Shown here: positions 48,625 to 60,168 of the stretch, piece by piece | Position numbering within the stretch: position 1 is the stretch's first letter | Layout of the letters: each line of letters opens with the position of its first letter | Assembly: GCA_001598975.1 (NCBI GenBank) | Contig: BBXU01001029.1 | Coordinates: 89,053-153,052 of the forward strand | Direction: 5' to 3' | Origin: Parachlorella kessleri | Taxonomy: Eukaryota; Chlorophyta; Trebouxiophyceae; Chlorellales; Chlorellaceae | DNA length: 64,000 nt | Made by a program: the position numbers and the translations under genes | The notes under the pieces: generated by a model | Told to the model about the DNA's origin: nothing | Database searches by the model: none | What the model saw: the letters and a program-made list of their open reading frames with translations, nothing else

Positions 48625-50256
48625 TCAGCAGTTAGGTACCTTCTCACGGCCAAGCCAGATCTTGAGCACACCACGCAGTAGCCTCACTTCCTCCCTGCAC
48701 TAAGGCACCGTTATCGTGAGGCACGATTCTGAAGACTGGGGGCCTGGGCGGATGCAAACATTTGTCTGGGCCAATGGAGCCATGATGACACCGTTGCAGA
48801 CACACAGCCTGCAACTGCACCCGGGCAGCCTTTTTCCAGCGGGCCGATCCCTGCGCTGTCTGCCCTGTCTTATGCTAGTTTCCTCGTACCTGAGCTGCAT
48901 ATTTTCTTGCAGGAGGGAAAAGACACTGGGGATGGGGTGTGCCCTGCACCAGGGAAGGGTGCCACAGGGGTTTCCTCTTGCGCAGATAAGAAATACATTT
49001 TACTTGTTGGTGGAGGTGGCCTTCGCTGCGTTGCAGTATTCCACGGGATGTGGCGGTCCCACACCCAACCATGCTGCTTGTCACACCAGAGGTGGGGATG
49101 GGGATGCCGCACACAGCTTGCCAATTTCATCGTGGTTGGCAAGTGCAGCCCACCTGTCCTCCTGGCTTGCTCGCGCACGCTTCGCCTGCAGCCAGCGCAC
49201 GCCTCAGCCTCTCAACCTCATGTGCCCTTACCCAGCCATCCTCTGAGCGTCAACTGCCCCGGTATGAAAAGACATGCAGTCAGCGATAGCCATTCCTGAA
49301 AAACATAAGACCTGCCCCAAGGCACCCACCCTAGGCTCCTGGGACAGGCATCCTTCCTGCTGGCTTCCTATGCACCCTCCGCAGGCTGACGGCTCAAGGC
49401 CGGCTGCGCCTAGCAGCGGCTGCCTCGAGGGAGAGGTTGGCAGGCTTGGCGGCCGGAGGTTGCAGTCGCCACTCGCGGACACCGGCGACAGCCGAAGCGG
49501 CGACAGCATTGCATTTGAGCCTAAGGCCATGCTCTGGCTCCGGAGACGGACAGGGCCCCGTGGGCTGCACCCAGCTGCCTGTTGCTGCGGGTTATGAACG
49601 CTAGAGGGCCTGGAAGGTAAGGTGGCTGCGAGCCTTGGTGAACCCCCATCCACCTGAAGCTGGAGCTGCCTCAGCAGCATGAGTGTCTGAATCCTGCGAG
49701 CCCGGGCCTCCTCCGTGCCTCCCTGCTGCCCCAATCCTGCCGCTGCTGGCAGCTCTGGCTGCTGAGAGGGCGTCTGCAGAAGCACCTTGGCAACTGACGG
49801 GGATGGGCGCAGCCGAGGGCTGTCAGCCAGGTGCTGCAAACAAAAAGAGGTGTGAACGTCTCAATTAGCCGCAGCTGAGTCAGTCATTGGGTCATTCCCT
49901 GTGCGCGGCTGCGCTGGTACCGCAGCTGGTCGCTGAAAAGCGGAGGATACCTCTGAAGAGGCCCCAAAACCAGCGAGGAGCACGGGGTCGCTATCTAATT
50001 CTTGAGGGCGCAAGAAGTCCTCCAGCCACCCGCAGTCAGGGGCCTCAAGGTCTGCCAGCCTGCTACACCCTGCATGAAAAACCAACGTAACAGCCTGTCT
50101 AAGGCTTCCGGAGGCCTCGCGGTTCTGTTGGGGCGTTGGTAAAAGCTCTCTTGCGTGCAACCGCAAAAATCTGTCAACTGGTCGACACTCCTGGGCTGCT
50201 TCTGTCGCAAGGTGCAGGGTGCAGGCGGTGCATCCTCGCACCTGGGGAAAGCTCAC
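48625..50256 (-). CDS. Unknown protein with zipper-like C-terminus, paralogue 1 (5' end unresolved)
   Basis: The reliable exons are 49833-49312 (Pro/Ser/Gln/Leu-rich, phase 0 at both ends), 49185-49154 (AKRARASQEDR), 48943-48890 (ending LLQENMQLR) and 48694-48625 (REEVRLLRGVLKIWL, then a stop). The last exons have the same or similar lengths (32, 54 and 70 bp) and phases as those of paralogue 2 at 52554-54873 (32, 54 and 184 bp). An upstream exon ending near 49951 encodes an acidic patch (DCGWLEDFL) that parallels SDDWLNGLLDEE in paralogue 2. The KR-rich exon followed by Leu heptads resembles a nuclear signal with a short coiled coil; it recalls a bZIP leucine zipper, but no basic region of bZIP type is visible. 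I do not know the function. The start codon and the first exons between 49951 and 50256 are not settled. Confidence 0.5.
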
Positions 50257-52553
50257 AATCCAGCATCAGGGATTATTTGCCGCCTTACGGTTTTTAGGTT
50301 TGTCGAAACTCGACACCCTGGGCAGCAACGTTGCTCAAAGTATTGGGGTGGGCAAGGCTGCCGTCCAAGCGGACACCCGTCATGCACACCGATACATTGC
50401 AATGGATTTACAAGGAGACGGAAGCACATGTGGCCCTCTGCCTGATTTGGTGACCTCGCAGCATGCATGTCAGCTCAATCGTAGGCGGGCCTGCTGCTGA
50501 CACGCAGAAGCGTGGCGGAATTGCTTATTCGCGCGGTATGGACGCAGACAGACATATGACAATTGCTTGATGACAAAGCTTGTCTGCACGAGCCCGCGGG
50601 GTTCCGGGGTACTGACGAGGTCACTCCGTATCAGCTGTCGGTCCTGTGTGCCGCTCAGGCTGACAGCCTCTCTTGGAAACCAAAAAAACCGTTGCCTTAT
50701 CGCGACCCTTGGTTCAGCCCCTTCCCCCGTTTACGTCGTAAACGCTGGAGTTGGCACCCGCGTAGCGGTTCAATGGTCCCCCGGGTCCACCTGACCAGTC
50801 CGTGGCATGATTTGGTCCGGACGGTGGATGTCAATATTTCCTGACCTGGTGTCGCACACTAGAGATTAGATTTTGATTGTAGCAATATACAGCAGAATCT
50901 CACTCGCTACAACATGTTACCTCGTACGATCTGCCAAGTTGCTCCCCTAGTAGGAGTCCAGCAGCCCACTCGCCACAAGAGCCAGTGGTACAAAGGTCCA
51001 GTTCCTGTGGACGCGGACGATGCAAAGAAGTTAAGGCGCATGTACACACCAGACACACTACAACTCGTACGGAACTTCTCTTAGTACCCCAGCAACACTG
51101 AAAAATCTGTACAGGACAGCGGGGCGGCATACCCCTGAACGAGACAAGTGATCAGCATCCAGGAGAAGCATCCCAATACCAACACCATACGCATAGCTAC
51201 AATGCTGGCAGAGTCACAACAGCTTTGCATGCCCACATTGTGGAGTTCGCAATAACCGCCCGCTAAACACCATTATTAGTACTTCCTTAAATACGTACCA
51301 AAACACCACATGGGCTGGGAACGTGAAAGGCTGACTGCAGGAGGACACATATAAACCCCTTATCAGCACAAACACCTGTCACTGCCAACATATTAGCGCA
51401 GCAGCTGGAGCTTTGGTTGAGGGTCATAAGCCAACCCAACACTCAAAAGGCACAGCCTCCTTGCAGAGGCTGTGCACCCAGCATATAGCGGGACGCACCA
51501 GAGGCAATGCAAAGTGCCCAGAATCCCTGCCTGGCAAGCCCATGTCCACCGGCGGAACCTTGAAGTTTGCCAAGGAGCAAACAGAGCTTCTCCGAAGGAC
51601 AAACCATGAGAGGCAATCACAGAAGTTCGTCTCTTTGAAAACGAATTGGTGAAAAGGAAGAGGTTGACGACCATTGGGAAAAAGCAAAAACGGAGCTGCG
51701 AACAGCCAAGCCATCACTGCCAAGCAGTGGCAGATTTGACCAAATGGGTGTCACAAAAAGGCCCACATGAAGGAGAGCAGAAGTGACAGACCTGGCCGAG
51801 AATAAGATTCCAGCTGCAAGAAGAAAGGGAGAAGGGGTTCTTGCGACACCCCACCAGTCTGGAGAGGAAACACTCCGGCAAAGAATTTGTCCAACCCTTA
51901 CTGATATTGGAGACGGCTTGAACGGCATGAATGCTGAAAAGAATTGATAAGAGGATTAGTCTGAAAGCCTGCTCTCGGCTTGAATCAGCGCGGGCACAGC
52001 GAAGGGAGAAACAGCAGGGACATCACGTCAACGATGCCCGTATCGACTACAAGCTACGGCTACAACAGCACTCCATGTTGGTCACATGCACCAGTGCTCT
52101 GAAGAAAACCGAGAAGAGGGCCCAGAAGCAGTGGACACAGGCTGGCTACAGGTTTTGGTGGGGGGCAACAGCTCAGAACCCCCTCCCCTCACCCCCACAC
52201 AAAAGGCCCACTGCCAAAGAGCCGGCAAACGTCTTGAAAAGGAGAGGAGTCCGGTTCAGTATCATCGGTCCGCATCTCACGCTAACCACCATCGGGGATG
52301 CCCACGTCAGCAGCGCAGCAGTGCTAGTCACTAGTATATGAAGAGAAACCCTACGGTTACAAAGCGTGTCATCTGGGGTAGCGCCCAATTCAGCCCCTCC
52401 TTGCCCCATTGACGCCACCCGCCATCCTCTGCAAAGTGCAACAGTGAGTGATCTCCTTAGCTTGACAGCCGCAGGCACTAGCAGGTGTGTTGAGGCCATC
52501 TTGGCTCCCCAGGAAAAGTGAAGCCAGCCTACCCAAGACCCAAAGGGCTCATT
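50257..52553. other. 2.3-kb intergenic region
   Basis: No supported gene is seen. A 94-codon + strand frame (50563-50844) and a Lys/Arg-rich 136-codon + strand frame (51931-52341) are open, but I recognise neither. Bases 50500-50860 differ in base use from the neighbours, with CG-rich words, and could be foreign or a relic. Confidence 0.45.
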
Positions 52554-54873
52554 TTAGCTCTCGGCAGAGCAGGGTCTGGACCAGGGGCGAGCACTATGCA
52601 TTGACACCCCACACTCGTTGATTGCGCCTGCGCCAGCTAGATTCACCTGCTTGATGGCCGGCCAGCTGTCCTGCCCCCCGGCAGTGCCGCGGTGGAGGCA
52701 GTAGGTGAGAAGCGCCCTCAGGTTGTTCACCTCCTTCCTGCAAAATGTTAGGCAAGGGGAGCCAATCAACCAAGAGCAGAGATGTATGTGTCCCACTGCA
52801 CTTGCTGGGCCTGGCCACTGCTGATCCATGCATACCGACAGTGGTTATCGCTGTCCTTCATCTCAAAGTGTGAGGGCGTCCAGCAGTGGAAGGGAATACC
52901 AAGCCCACGGACTGAACACCAGAATCACTTCCAGCAGGCGTGATGCTGCTGTAGGCAGGTTACAGTTGAGAGCAGGTGAGCGCTGGTCAGCTTTAGCAGC
53001 AGGCATTCCCACCTGAGCTCTGCATTCTCGCGCACGATGGCAGACACATCACAGTCAGGCACCTCCCTGCATAAGGCAAGAAGGAGTAACATCCTGGTTC
53101 TGGTGAAAACATAGCTGAAACCACAAGCAGCCGGCAGTAACTCCATTCATGCCCGCACTCAACCAGCGGTTGTGTGTCTCACTTGAGAGATTTCAACAGC
53201 ATGGGCTGGCAGAGCAGCAGCAGCGGCAACCCACCTCGTGACTGCTTCCAGGCGCGGCCGCTTCGCCTGCAACATGACAGTCCACCAAGTTGAGGCACGG
53301 CAGGTGTCTTGCTTCACCAAGCTATCCCTCATGGCATGGCCCGCTAGCGCGGCACATTTTGCGCGTGCGTCAATCACACACATGCAAGCGCTGTGCACCG
53401 CGTGACTTGCTGCTTGTAAGGTACCAATGTGCAAGCGGAGGTGCAGAGTCATCACAGTCACCACCGCTTATCACCTTGTGCTCCTGGCAGGTGGGGGTCA
53501 GTGCTGGCAGCAGCGTAGGCGCCGCAGGCGGTGACAGGCGCTTATGTGGCTCTGCAGGGGCGGCCGGGGGCGCGAAGAGTGCTGGGAAGGACGGATCAAA
53601 GAGGCTGGGCAGTGGCTGGCTGCCAGGCCTGCTGGAGCTGAGGCAGGGTGAGAAAGGCCTGGGGAAAGCTGTGGAGCTGAGCGTGCCACCCAGCCCCGCC
53701 AACCCTTGTGGCGGGGTGCTACGCCGAAGGACAGGGTGCTGTGCGTGCAGCGGCTGGTCCATGGCTGCCCTGGGATGCCCTTCAGGCACAACTCGCTCCT
53801 CTGGCCCCCCTTGCTGGCTGCCCAGGCTGCCCAGTGCTACCAGGCTGCCCAGCTGCCCCTGGCTGGCCGCCTGCGATGCCTCTGGCAGCTGCAGGCCCCA
53901 CTGGCCTAAGCCACTGTGGCCCTTCCGCAGCGGGGCCTCCGAGGGAGTGAGGGGGTCAGCATCCATCTGCTGCTGCCGCAGGCGCAGCAGCTGCTGAATG
54001 CGGGTGAGGAGGGCCGCCCTTTGAGCCGCCTCATCCCCGCTGTCCTCTGGCAACTCGCTGGTGGGCTGTGCTGGGCGCTGGAAGGCTGGCAAGCCCCTCA
54101 GCTCACGGCTCTGCTTATGTGTGGGATCCAGTTGGGGGCTGGACTTGTAAGGAGAGGAACGCTGGAGCAGTGGAGAGCCAGATGCGGTACAGCCTGTAGC
54201 GAAGGGGCTTGGCAGCGGTTCATGGTGAAAAGCAATTGCGGGGGTCAGCTGCCCTAGCGTCGCCTCCTGCTGCCTGAACACCACCTGGCGCTGTCCCGCC
54301 GCTGCTGTCGCCTCTGCTGGCATGGCTGGCCTTGAGGATATTGGTGGCGGCAGGGTAAGCTGCGGCACCAACTGCTGCTGCTCTATCCTGGCGGTGGGCA
54401 CCACTGCCAGGTCACCAGACAAGTCTGGCACGAATGGGGAACTAGACAGCTCTGCAGCTGCGGGAAGCTGCATGCAGGTCGGCAGAGGAGGAGGGCTGTA
54501 CAGGGTTGCAGGGGGAGCGCCATGCCAGGGAGGCATGTGTCGGGTCTCAGTCTGGTGCTCCTCATCAAGCAAGCCGTTCAGCCAGTCGTCTGAAACAGAA
54601 CAGTCCACGTCCAGGACTGGGAGGCCTGCTAATACAGGGCAGAGGACGGTTTTAGTCATCATTTCACAGCCGCCCAAGTGGGCTACCCCCCTATCCGCCT
54701 GCACCCTAACGTCTCGACAGAGCACGCAGTATCGAGGTGCAGACGCACGGCTCCACCGGCGGGCGGTGCAGGTCAGGATGATTAGGTTCCAGGACCACGC
54801 GGCGCAAGTGTGGGGGCAGGTTTTCACTCTCCGCAGCCGCTGTCGTACCTGGTAAGGCTAGTTCTTCAAACAT
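52554..54873 (-). CDS. Unknown protein with zipper-like C-terminus, paralogue 2, about 527 aa
   Basis: Exons 54873-54711, 54625-53475, 53266-53235, 53066-53013 and 52737-52554 total 1584 bp in one frame. The N-terminus (MFEELALPG) is followed by an acidic patch (SDDWLNGLLDEE) and a long Pro/Gln/Ser/Leu-rich region. Then come AKRPRLEAVTR, DVSAIVRENAELR and KEVNNLRALLTYCL, which give Leu/Ile/Val heptads over about 35 residues preceded by a basic KRPR cluster. A nuclear, dimerising protein, perhaps a transcription factor, is a reasonable guess, but I recognise no named family. It is a tandem paralogue of the gene at 48625-50256. In the last exon the reading past IKQ may instead be an intron (a GTGAAT site), so the final 30 residues are uncertain. 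Confidence 0.6.
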
Positions 54874-55786
54874 CGCTGACAGGAGGCGAGCCCTAGGTGA
54901 GTTGAGGACAGCCGCTGGGCAGGCACTGACCTCCGCAGCGGAACCCCGACGGTTATATTACAGTTAATATTGTTTACCGCGCTCACTGTGTATTAAGTAT
55001 AAAGCAATTATGTTGAGGTCATGCTGGCAGGCTTTTCCGAGACCACATGTGGCCACATGCTGACAACTCCCTCTGGTACCACTTGGCGGCACTTTCTTCT
55101 TCGTACTACCAAGGCGGGCAAAAGCCTACCACCGCGACTATACGATGCTGACGGGATTTGCGCGCAGCTGCCCCTACTCTTGCTAACCTTCAGGGACCTT
55201 ACTGTGACAGTGGCTTGCGAGTGACCGTGCTGCCATGCATGTACCTGGGCAAAAGGGAGAGGCTCACCAAGTAGTCCTGAATATTCCCTTAACTATCCCT
55301 GTGTGAACACCCTCAGTGTCTGTTAGCGTCGGCCAAGGGGCTCAGTTAGTGGTTACTTGGCAGGTTACCATTCAGTTGGACCCTTCCCAATTGTTGCAAC
55401 CCTTCCAGTTGTCAGCCGGGGGGTGACTGGGCAACTTACACGGCAGCTCTTTGCAGTTGATCAGGTGTGCAACAACAATAGCAGGGGAGAGAACTACTGG
55501 ATCAGAACTCAGAAGGCAACACTCAGGCACACATTCTGCATCCAGCCCCTCAATCCAGCTCATCTCCTCACTTCCAGTTCGCACTACCTGCCACCCATGC
55601 TAATAGCACACAGTCAATCCAACGGGCATTTCAAAGTTGTGGTTCTATCACTTGCAAACGCCAGGCAGAGCAACAGGCAAGGTGAAAACTCTTTACACAG
55701 GTGTACCAGGAAAGGCTAGCAAGACCTTAGCCTTAATATCACAAGGCCAGGGCCACTGAATTATGGCTCCCACCGCCCTCACAATG
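54874..55786. other. Intergenic region, 0.9 kb
   Basis: Promoter side of the paralogue-2 gene and 3' flank of the deacetylase gene. Bases 55400-55500 match 61240-61330 behind the deacetylase pseudogene, so the tandem duplication included this 3' flank. Confidence 0.55.
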
Positions 55787-58700
55787 TTACACAAACCTGG
55801 CAGCGTCTTCGCTAGTCTGCTTCATGGCAGCATGCCGGGGCGTGACAGTGCTCCTGGGGGTTCCAGTGCTGTAGGTGTCCCCCTCACGCGAAGAAGCAAG
55901 CACTTGGAGCGTCTGGACAGGGACCTGCCAACCAGGGGGCAGGCAATGAGGTTGCATTACCAGCCTAGTGCTCAGGAGAGTATGTTAAGCAAGTGCTTGA
56001 GACCACAACTTCTCACCGCCTTGCAGGCAGATGTGCAACTTGGTCATGCCAGCCAAGATGCCCTGGCACCTAATGTCGGTAACAGCTTCCATGCCGGCCC
56101 AAGTGTGCTTACCGGTTTATTCTCAAACGCGGCATTTGTCATGGACACAACGCCTGGTTCCACGCTTTTAGAGGCATGCATACGGCGGCGGCGCACCTGC
56201 ATAGCTAGAGTATGCATCGATGGGATGGGAGCAGCTGGCTGAGGCGAACCTTCAGATAGTGTCATGCTGAAAAGTCCGGAAGGCAACAAGCCCCACTTGC
56301 ACTGTCCTGTCAGCCAACTTACCAAGAAGATGGCGACACCCAGGATAAGCGCCAAAAGTAGCACACCCCCGACAGTGCCTCCAACGATGCCTCCTATGGC
56401 ACCGCCGCTCAGGCCGCTATCGCTGGAACCCCCCGCAAGGCTGGAATCAGATACGGAGCCACCGCTGTTGGACGGGCTGGGGGAGGACGCGGTCGAGCTG
56501 CTGCTGGGGCTGGTAGGAGGGCAAGGGCGACATGGGTGCTGGTGCTGGGGAGGGGCTTCCCATGGTGATGCTAGCTACAGAGTCCAGGTGGATGCCTGCT
56601 GCCTTCAGGGCTGTGTCCAAGGCGCCGTACTGCATGGCGGACTTGAGCGCCAGGCTGGCCTGGGTCGCCTGGTCGGTGGTGAGGGCCAGGTCCACAAGGG
56701 TGCGCACCTCTGCTAGGGCAAGGAGGAGGGAAACCCTACAGTTGTGTGGGGCCGTCAGGAAGCACTCAGCGGTTCTAACTACAGGGGTGTTGCTAGTACC
56801 TTACCTGGTGCGTCAACGGGGGTGGCATCGGAGGAGGAGGTGACGGCGCACTGGGAGGCATCCTGCAAGGCCACCTTGGCCACCGCCGAGCATAAAGCGG
56901 TGGCCGTGGTGCCTTGGATGCTGGTGGCACCCACTCCTGCGATAAGCACACAATGTTCAGGCCGGCTTGGCACATAAAATAGTGGGGTGAGCCTATCGCA
57001 ACAGGGGTTAACTTGGGTGTTCCCACATGCCATGTACCAGCCCATGCAGCCCTGCCATACAAAAGTTCACAAGCTAGGGGTACTTGCCTGTGATGTACAA
57101 AGCAAGGGAGATCACGCCAGGGATCCTGCATGGGAAGACATTTCATGACGTTAAATAGGTACGGGCAATGCCATGCCTGCTGAGGTAGGGCGGATGCAGT
57201 ACACCACACGAGGGGCTTTGAGATCATGAGGAGCTCACCGTTGGTGAGGGAGAGCCGCTAGGAGAAGGAGACGGCACTGCGGGGGAGGGGGAGGGCTGGC
57301 TTGGGCTCGCCACCGGGAGTGGGCTTGTCACAGGGGATGGCGACGGTTGCACCGGGCTGGCTGGGGCTGGAGAAGGGGAGGCAGGTGCGGAGGGAGAGGG
57401 TTGCACAGGGCTGGACACAGGCGATGGTGAAGCCTGGCCGGGGCTGCTGGCACTCGGGGACGGTGAGGCGGGTCCTGCGGTTGATGCGCCAGGAAGGGGA
57501 GACGAAGAAGGCGAAGGCGAGGCAGGGCTTGCTTGGGGTGATGGTGAGGGCTGGGCTGGGCTACCCGGTGTTGGCGAGGAAGACACAGGTCCAGTTGGCG
57601 AGTTCCCAGGGATTGGAGATGGGGTTGCTGGTGATGGCGAGGGCTGGGCTGGGCTGCTCGGCATGGGAGACGGCGAGGCAGCGGGCGACGGTGACACAGG
57701 AACAGGCGCCGGCGACGTCCCAGGGCAGTAGTACGCACGCACGGTAAAGTCATACAGCTTGCTGACCTGCAGAGTGGTGGGAGTTACAATCAGCCAGGGA
57801 TTGTAGGCTGGCTGCAGCAGGGATCAGGCTGCAGAAAAAAAAACTCCTAGCGCCTAAGTCCCTGTCTGATTGCGCCCCTGAGAGCAGCTAGAGACTCACC
57901 GTGCAGGTGCCCGCACTGTCCGGGCAGAAGCCAGCAAACTGCGGGTTCGTCTGGTATATGCACATACACGCGCAGGTGGTGCTGTTCCAGGTGCCCTGCA
58001 GTGCAGGCAACGGCCAGACAAGGAGCCGCCTGGTTAGTGCAAGGGCAAGGCGCATGTACCCCACAAGGAAGCAAGTGCGTTGTGGCCAGGTGTAAAGCCA
58101 CACCCACCTGTCCGCAGCCTCCTGCAGGCTGTGCGCATGGAAGGTGCCCGCCGGGGAGGACCATGTCGGTGGGGGGCGTGCAGTCGAACTGGTACTCTGA
58201 GGCTGGTACCGGGTCCTTCATCCAGCGCAGCACCTGCACCCAAGGAAGCGCAGCCGGTCCCCAGAGGCACCACTTCCCGCATTTCCGCAAGATCTGTCTG
58301 CAGCGGGAGGGGAGCAACTGCCAGTTATATGACGGAAGCCAAGCACACTGACCTCGTAGGTGGTGACCAGCCACACATCCTCATGGGTCAGCGCCCACTC
58401 CAAGAACCTGTTGAGCTGGTCCACGTGTTCGGAGAAGGCCATCAAAAGGCCGGCATGTAGGAAAATACCAAGCGGAGCTCTGTTGCCATAGTAGTTGCGT
58501 TCAAACTCGCGCACATACTCGGCATAGTTGTCACCCTGCACCAGCACCCAGCCCAAATACACTGCCGGTCAGCCCAGCCATACAGACCGCATCGGAGGCT
58601 TTTGACCACTATATGGCTGCAGTGAGCTGCCCTGTGTGCAGCTAATCTTGCCCACCCACCTGGGCATCCATGCTAGCGATGACACTCCCATCATCGTCCT

Positions 58701-59852
58701 GCACATTCTCCATGGGGAACTCCCACAGTCCTGGCTGGGTCTCACCAGCATCACAAGTCCCGGTCCCCAGCGTACAGTCCTGTGAGAGAGCAAACAGGGC
58801 AGAGCGTGATGAGCGCGCGACTGTCAAGCCCTGGTATCTTGTTAATTACTCCCCTTCTGTGGAAGTGGGATGCATGGAGAGACCAATGTGGCGATTGCCT
58901 GCTTGGGCAACGAGGCGGCATAGGAAACAAAAAGCCCTACGCACGATGGGGATGCCGCTGTCCATGGTGAATGGCCAGGTCTTCTCATTGGCGCTGGGTG
59001 AGGAAGCGGTGGGCCAGAGGTCGGTGATGGTACTGTCCCACATGAAGCCGTTCTCTCGCAAGACATTGCGCTGCTCGGTGTCATGGAGGAGGAAGGGCGC
59101 TCGGAAGCCCCTCAGCTTCTCAAGCGGCACATTGCAGGTCTGCGGGGAGAAGAAAGGGAGCGCATTGCGTTCACAAATCCCGCATGCTCTTCAGTTTGTC
59201 CCACGCGCAGCCCGGTGCAAGCTAATGCCACCCGCCTGCCACGCACCTGGTTGAGCCATGTGCGACACCCCACTATTTCGGTGGCATTGGGAAGGCCAGG
59301 ATGTGTCAGCGTGTGCGTGGCGATCTCATGATTGTCCATGTACAGCTGGCGGATCAGGTCGCAGTCTGTGTACTGGACTGTCACAAACCAGGTGGCGGGC
59401 ATGACGCAGCCGTTGGCGTTTTTGTGGCGGTCGGTGATGTTGCGGATGACGGGGTAGGTAACAATAGACACTGCGGCAATGCGAAGTAGTGGTTCTCTTC
59501 AACAGGCGTCTACCAGATCGAAGAGCAGGCATAGCGGCACTGCAGGGAAGGCGCAGTCCAGACAACTTTTCAGAGACACACCTGCGTCGTCGTTGGTGAG
59601 CACAATGAACTGTGGTGTGTCAGCCGGCTTCAAGCCACCCGGTGGGGCGGGGCTGGCACACTGGCAGGATGGTGACGCATTGCAGGAGGCCGGGCAGCCT
59701 GCACGAGGAGATGTTAAAAAACCAGGGTCAGTCGCAGGTCTTTTGTTGGGAACTCTTGGGCCAGAGTGTTGGAACTTACTGTAATCTGCGCCAACTGATG
59801 AGATTAGCAGGCCCAGTGCGATGGCAAGCGCTGCATCCCGCGCAAGCCTCAT
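55787..59852 (-). CDS. CE4 polysaccharide (chitin) deacetylase-like protein with Ser-Pro stalk and membrane anchor
   Basis: Exons on the minus strand: 59852-59780, 59698-59582, 59470-59247, 59139-58945, 58779-58660, 58561-58353, 58233-58108, 57995-57900, 57766-57239, 57125-57088, 56936-56805, 56709-56323, 56196-56113 and 55924-55787. A signal peptide (LAIALGLLISSVGA) and a Cys-rich linker precede the NodB-type catalytic domain: LTNDDA (TFDDG-like), HTLTHP (metal site), RGFRAPF and GIFLHAG. Then follow a Cys-rich module (GTWNSTTCACMC), about 170 residues of Ser-Pro repeats (wall-glycoprotein type), a conserved Ala/Val-rich module, the membrane helix GGVLLLALILGVAIFL and a short tail. It probably deacetylates chitin or another N-acetylated polymer at the cell surface. 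Three points do not close: the acceptor at 58561 needs the donor shifted four bases from CAG at 58660; the 57239/57125 junction does not keep phase; and the helix is one frame off from the preceding part of its exon. The gene may be decaying or the 3' model may be wrong. Confidence 0.65.
57239..57766 (-). repeat. Ser-Pro repeat exon of the deacetylase
   Basis: A 528-bp exon coding almost only for Ser, Pro, Ala, Gln, Val and Gly, with PSPSP and PAQPSPSP units. Such stretches are hydroxyproline-O-glycosylated in algal wall proteins. The antisense frame is open as a by-product. Confidence 0.8.
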
Positions 59853-60168
59853 TGCTCAGGTCCCACGTCTAAAGAGCGCAGCAAGTGCCGCTCAAGCGCC
59901 GGCTAGAAGACGCGGCTGGCCGCGGATGATGCTAGCACCAAGCGCTGGAAGGAAGCGAGCTCCAAGCTGAGATATGCAACAATACAGGTAGATAACAGAC
60001 CACTGATGGTGAATAGAAGGGGTGGCATAGGGTTGCCTCAGTAGTTTCGTAATGGGCGCGCGCGGAAGCCACATGGACCGTGCCTGTACCCCGACAGCCT
60101 GACATTGAAAGGTTCCCAAAGTGCAGCAAAGCTAGGATCCCACCCCTTCACCGTTTACCACACCGACA
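59853..60168. other. Upstream region of the deacetylase gene
   Basis: No gene is seen. The first 100 bp align with the region upstream of the pseudogene copy (63607-63715), including GGCCGCGGATGATGC, so the promoter was duplicated too. Confidence 0.55.

Noticed and set aside
50563..50844. A + strand 94-codon frame rich in Trp, Arg and Pro.
   Set aside because: I found no family, no splice sites and no second copy in the window. It could be a relic but cannot be supported.
51931..52341. A Lys/Arg-rich 136-codon + strand frame.
   Set aside because: Composition alone does not make a gene; no motif or exon partner is visible.
57140..57239. A 14-base microexon between deacetylase exons 9 and 10 that would restore phase.
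   Set aside because: Bases GCATGGCATTGCCC have AG before and GT after, but so short a unit arises by chance. I left the junction unresolved.
57301..57747. A 148-codon + strand open frame.
   Set aside because: It is the shadow of the Ser-Pro repeat exon on the other strand.
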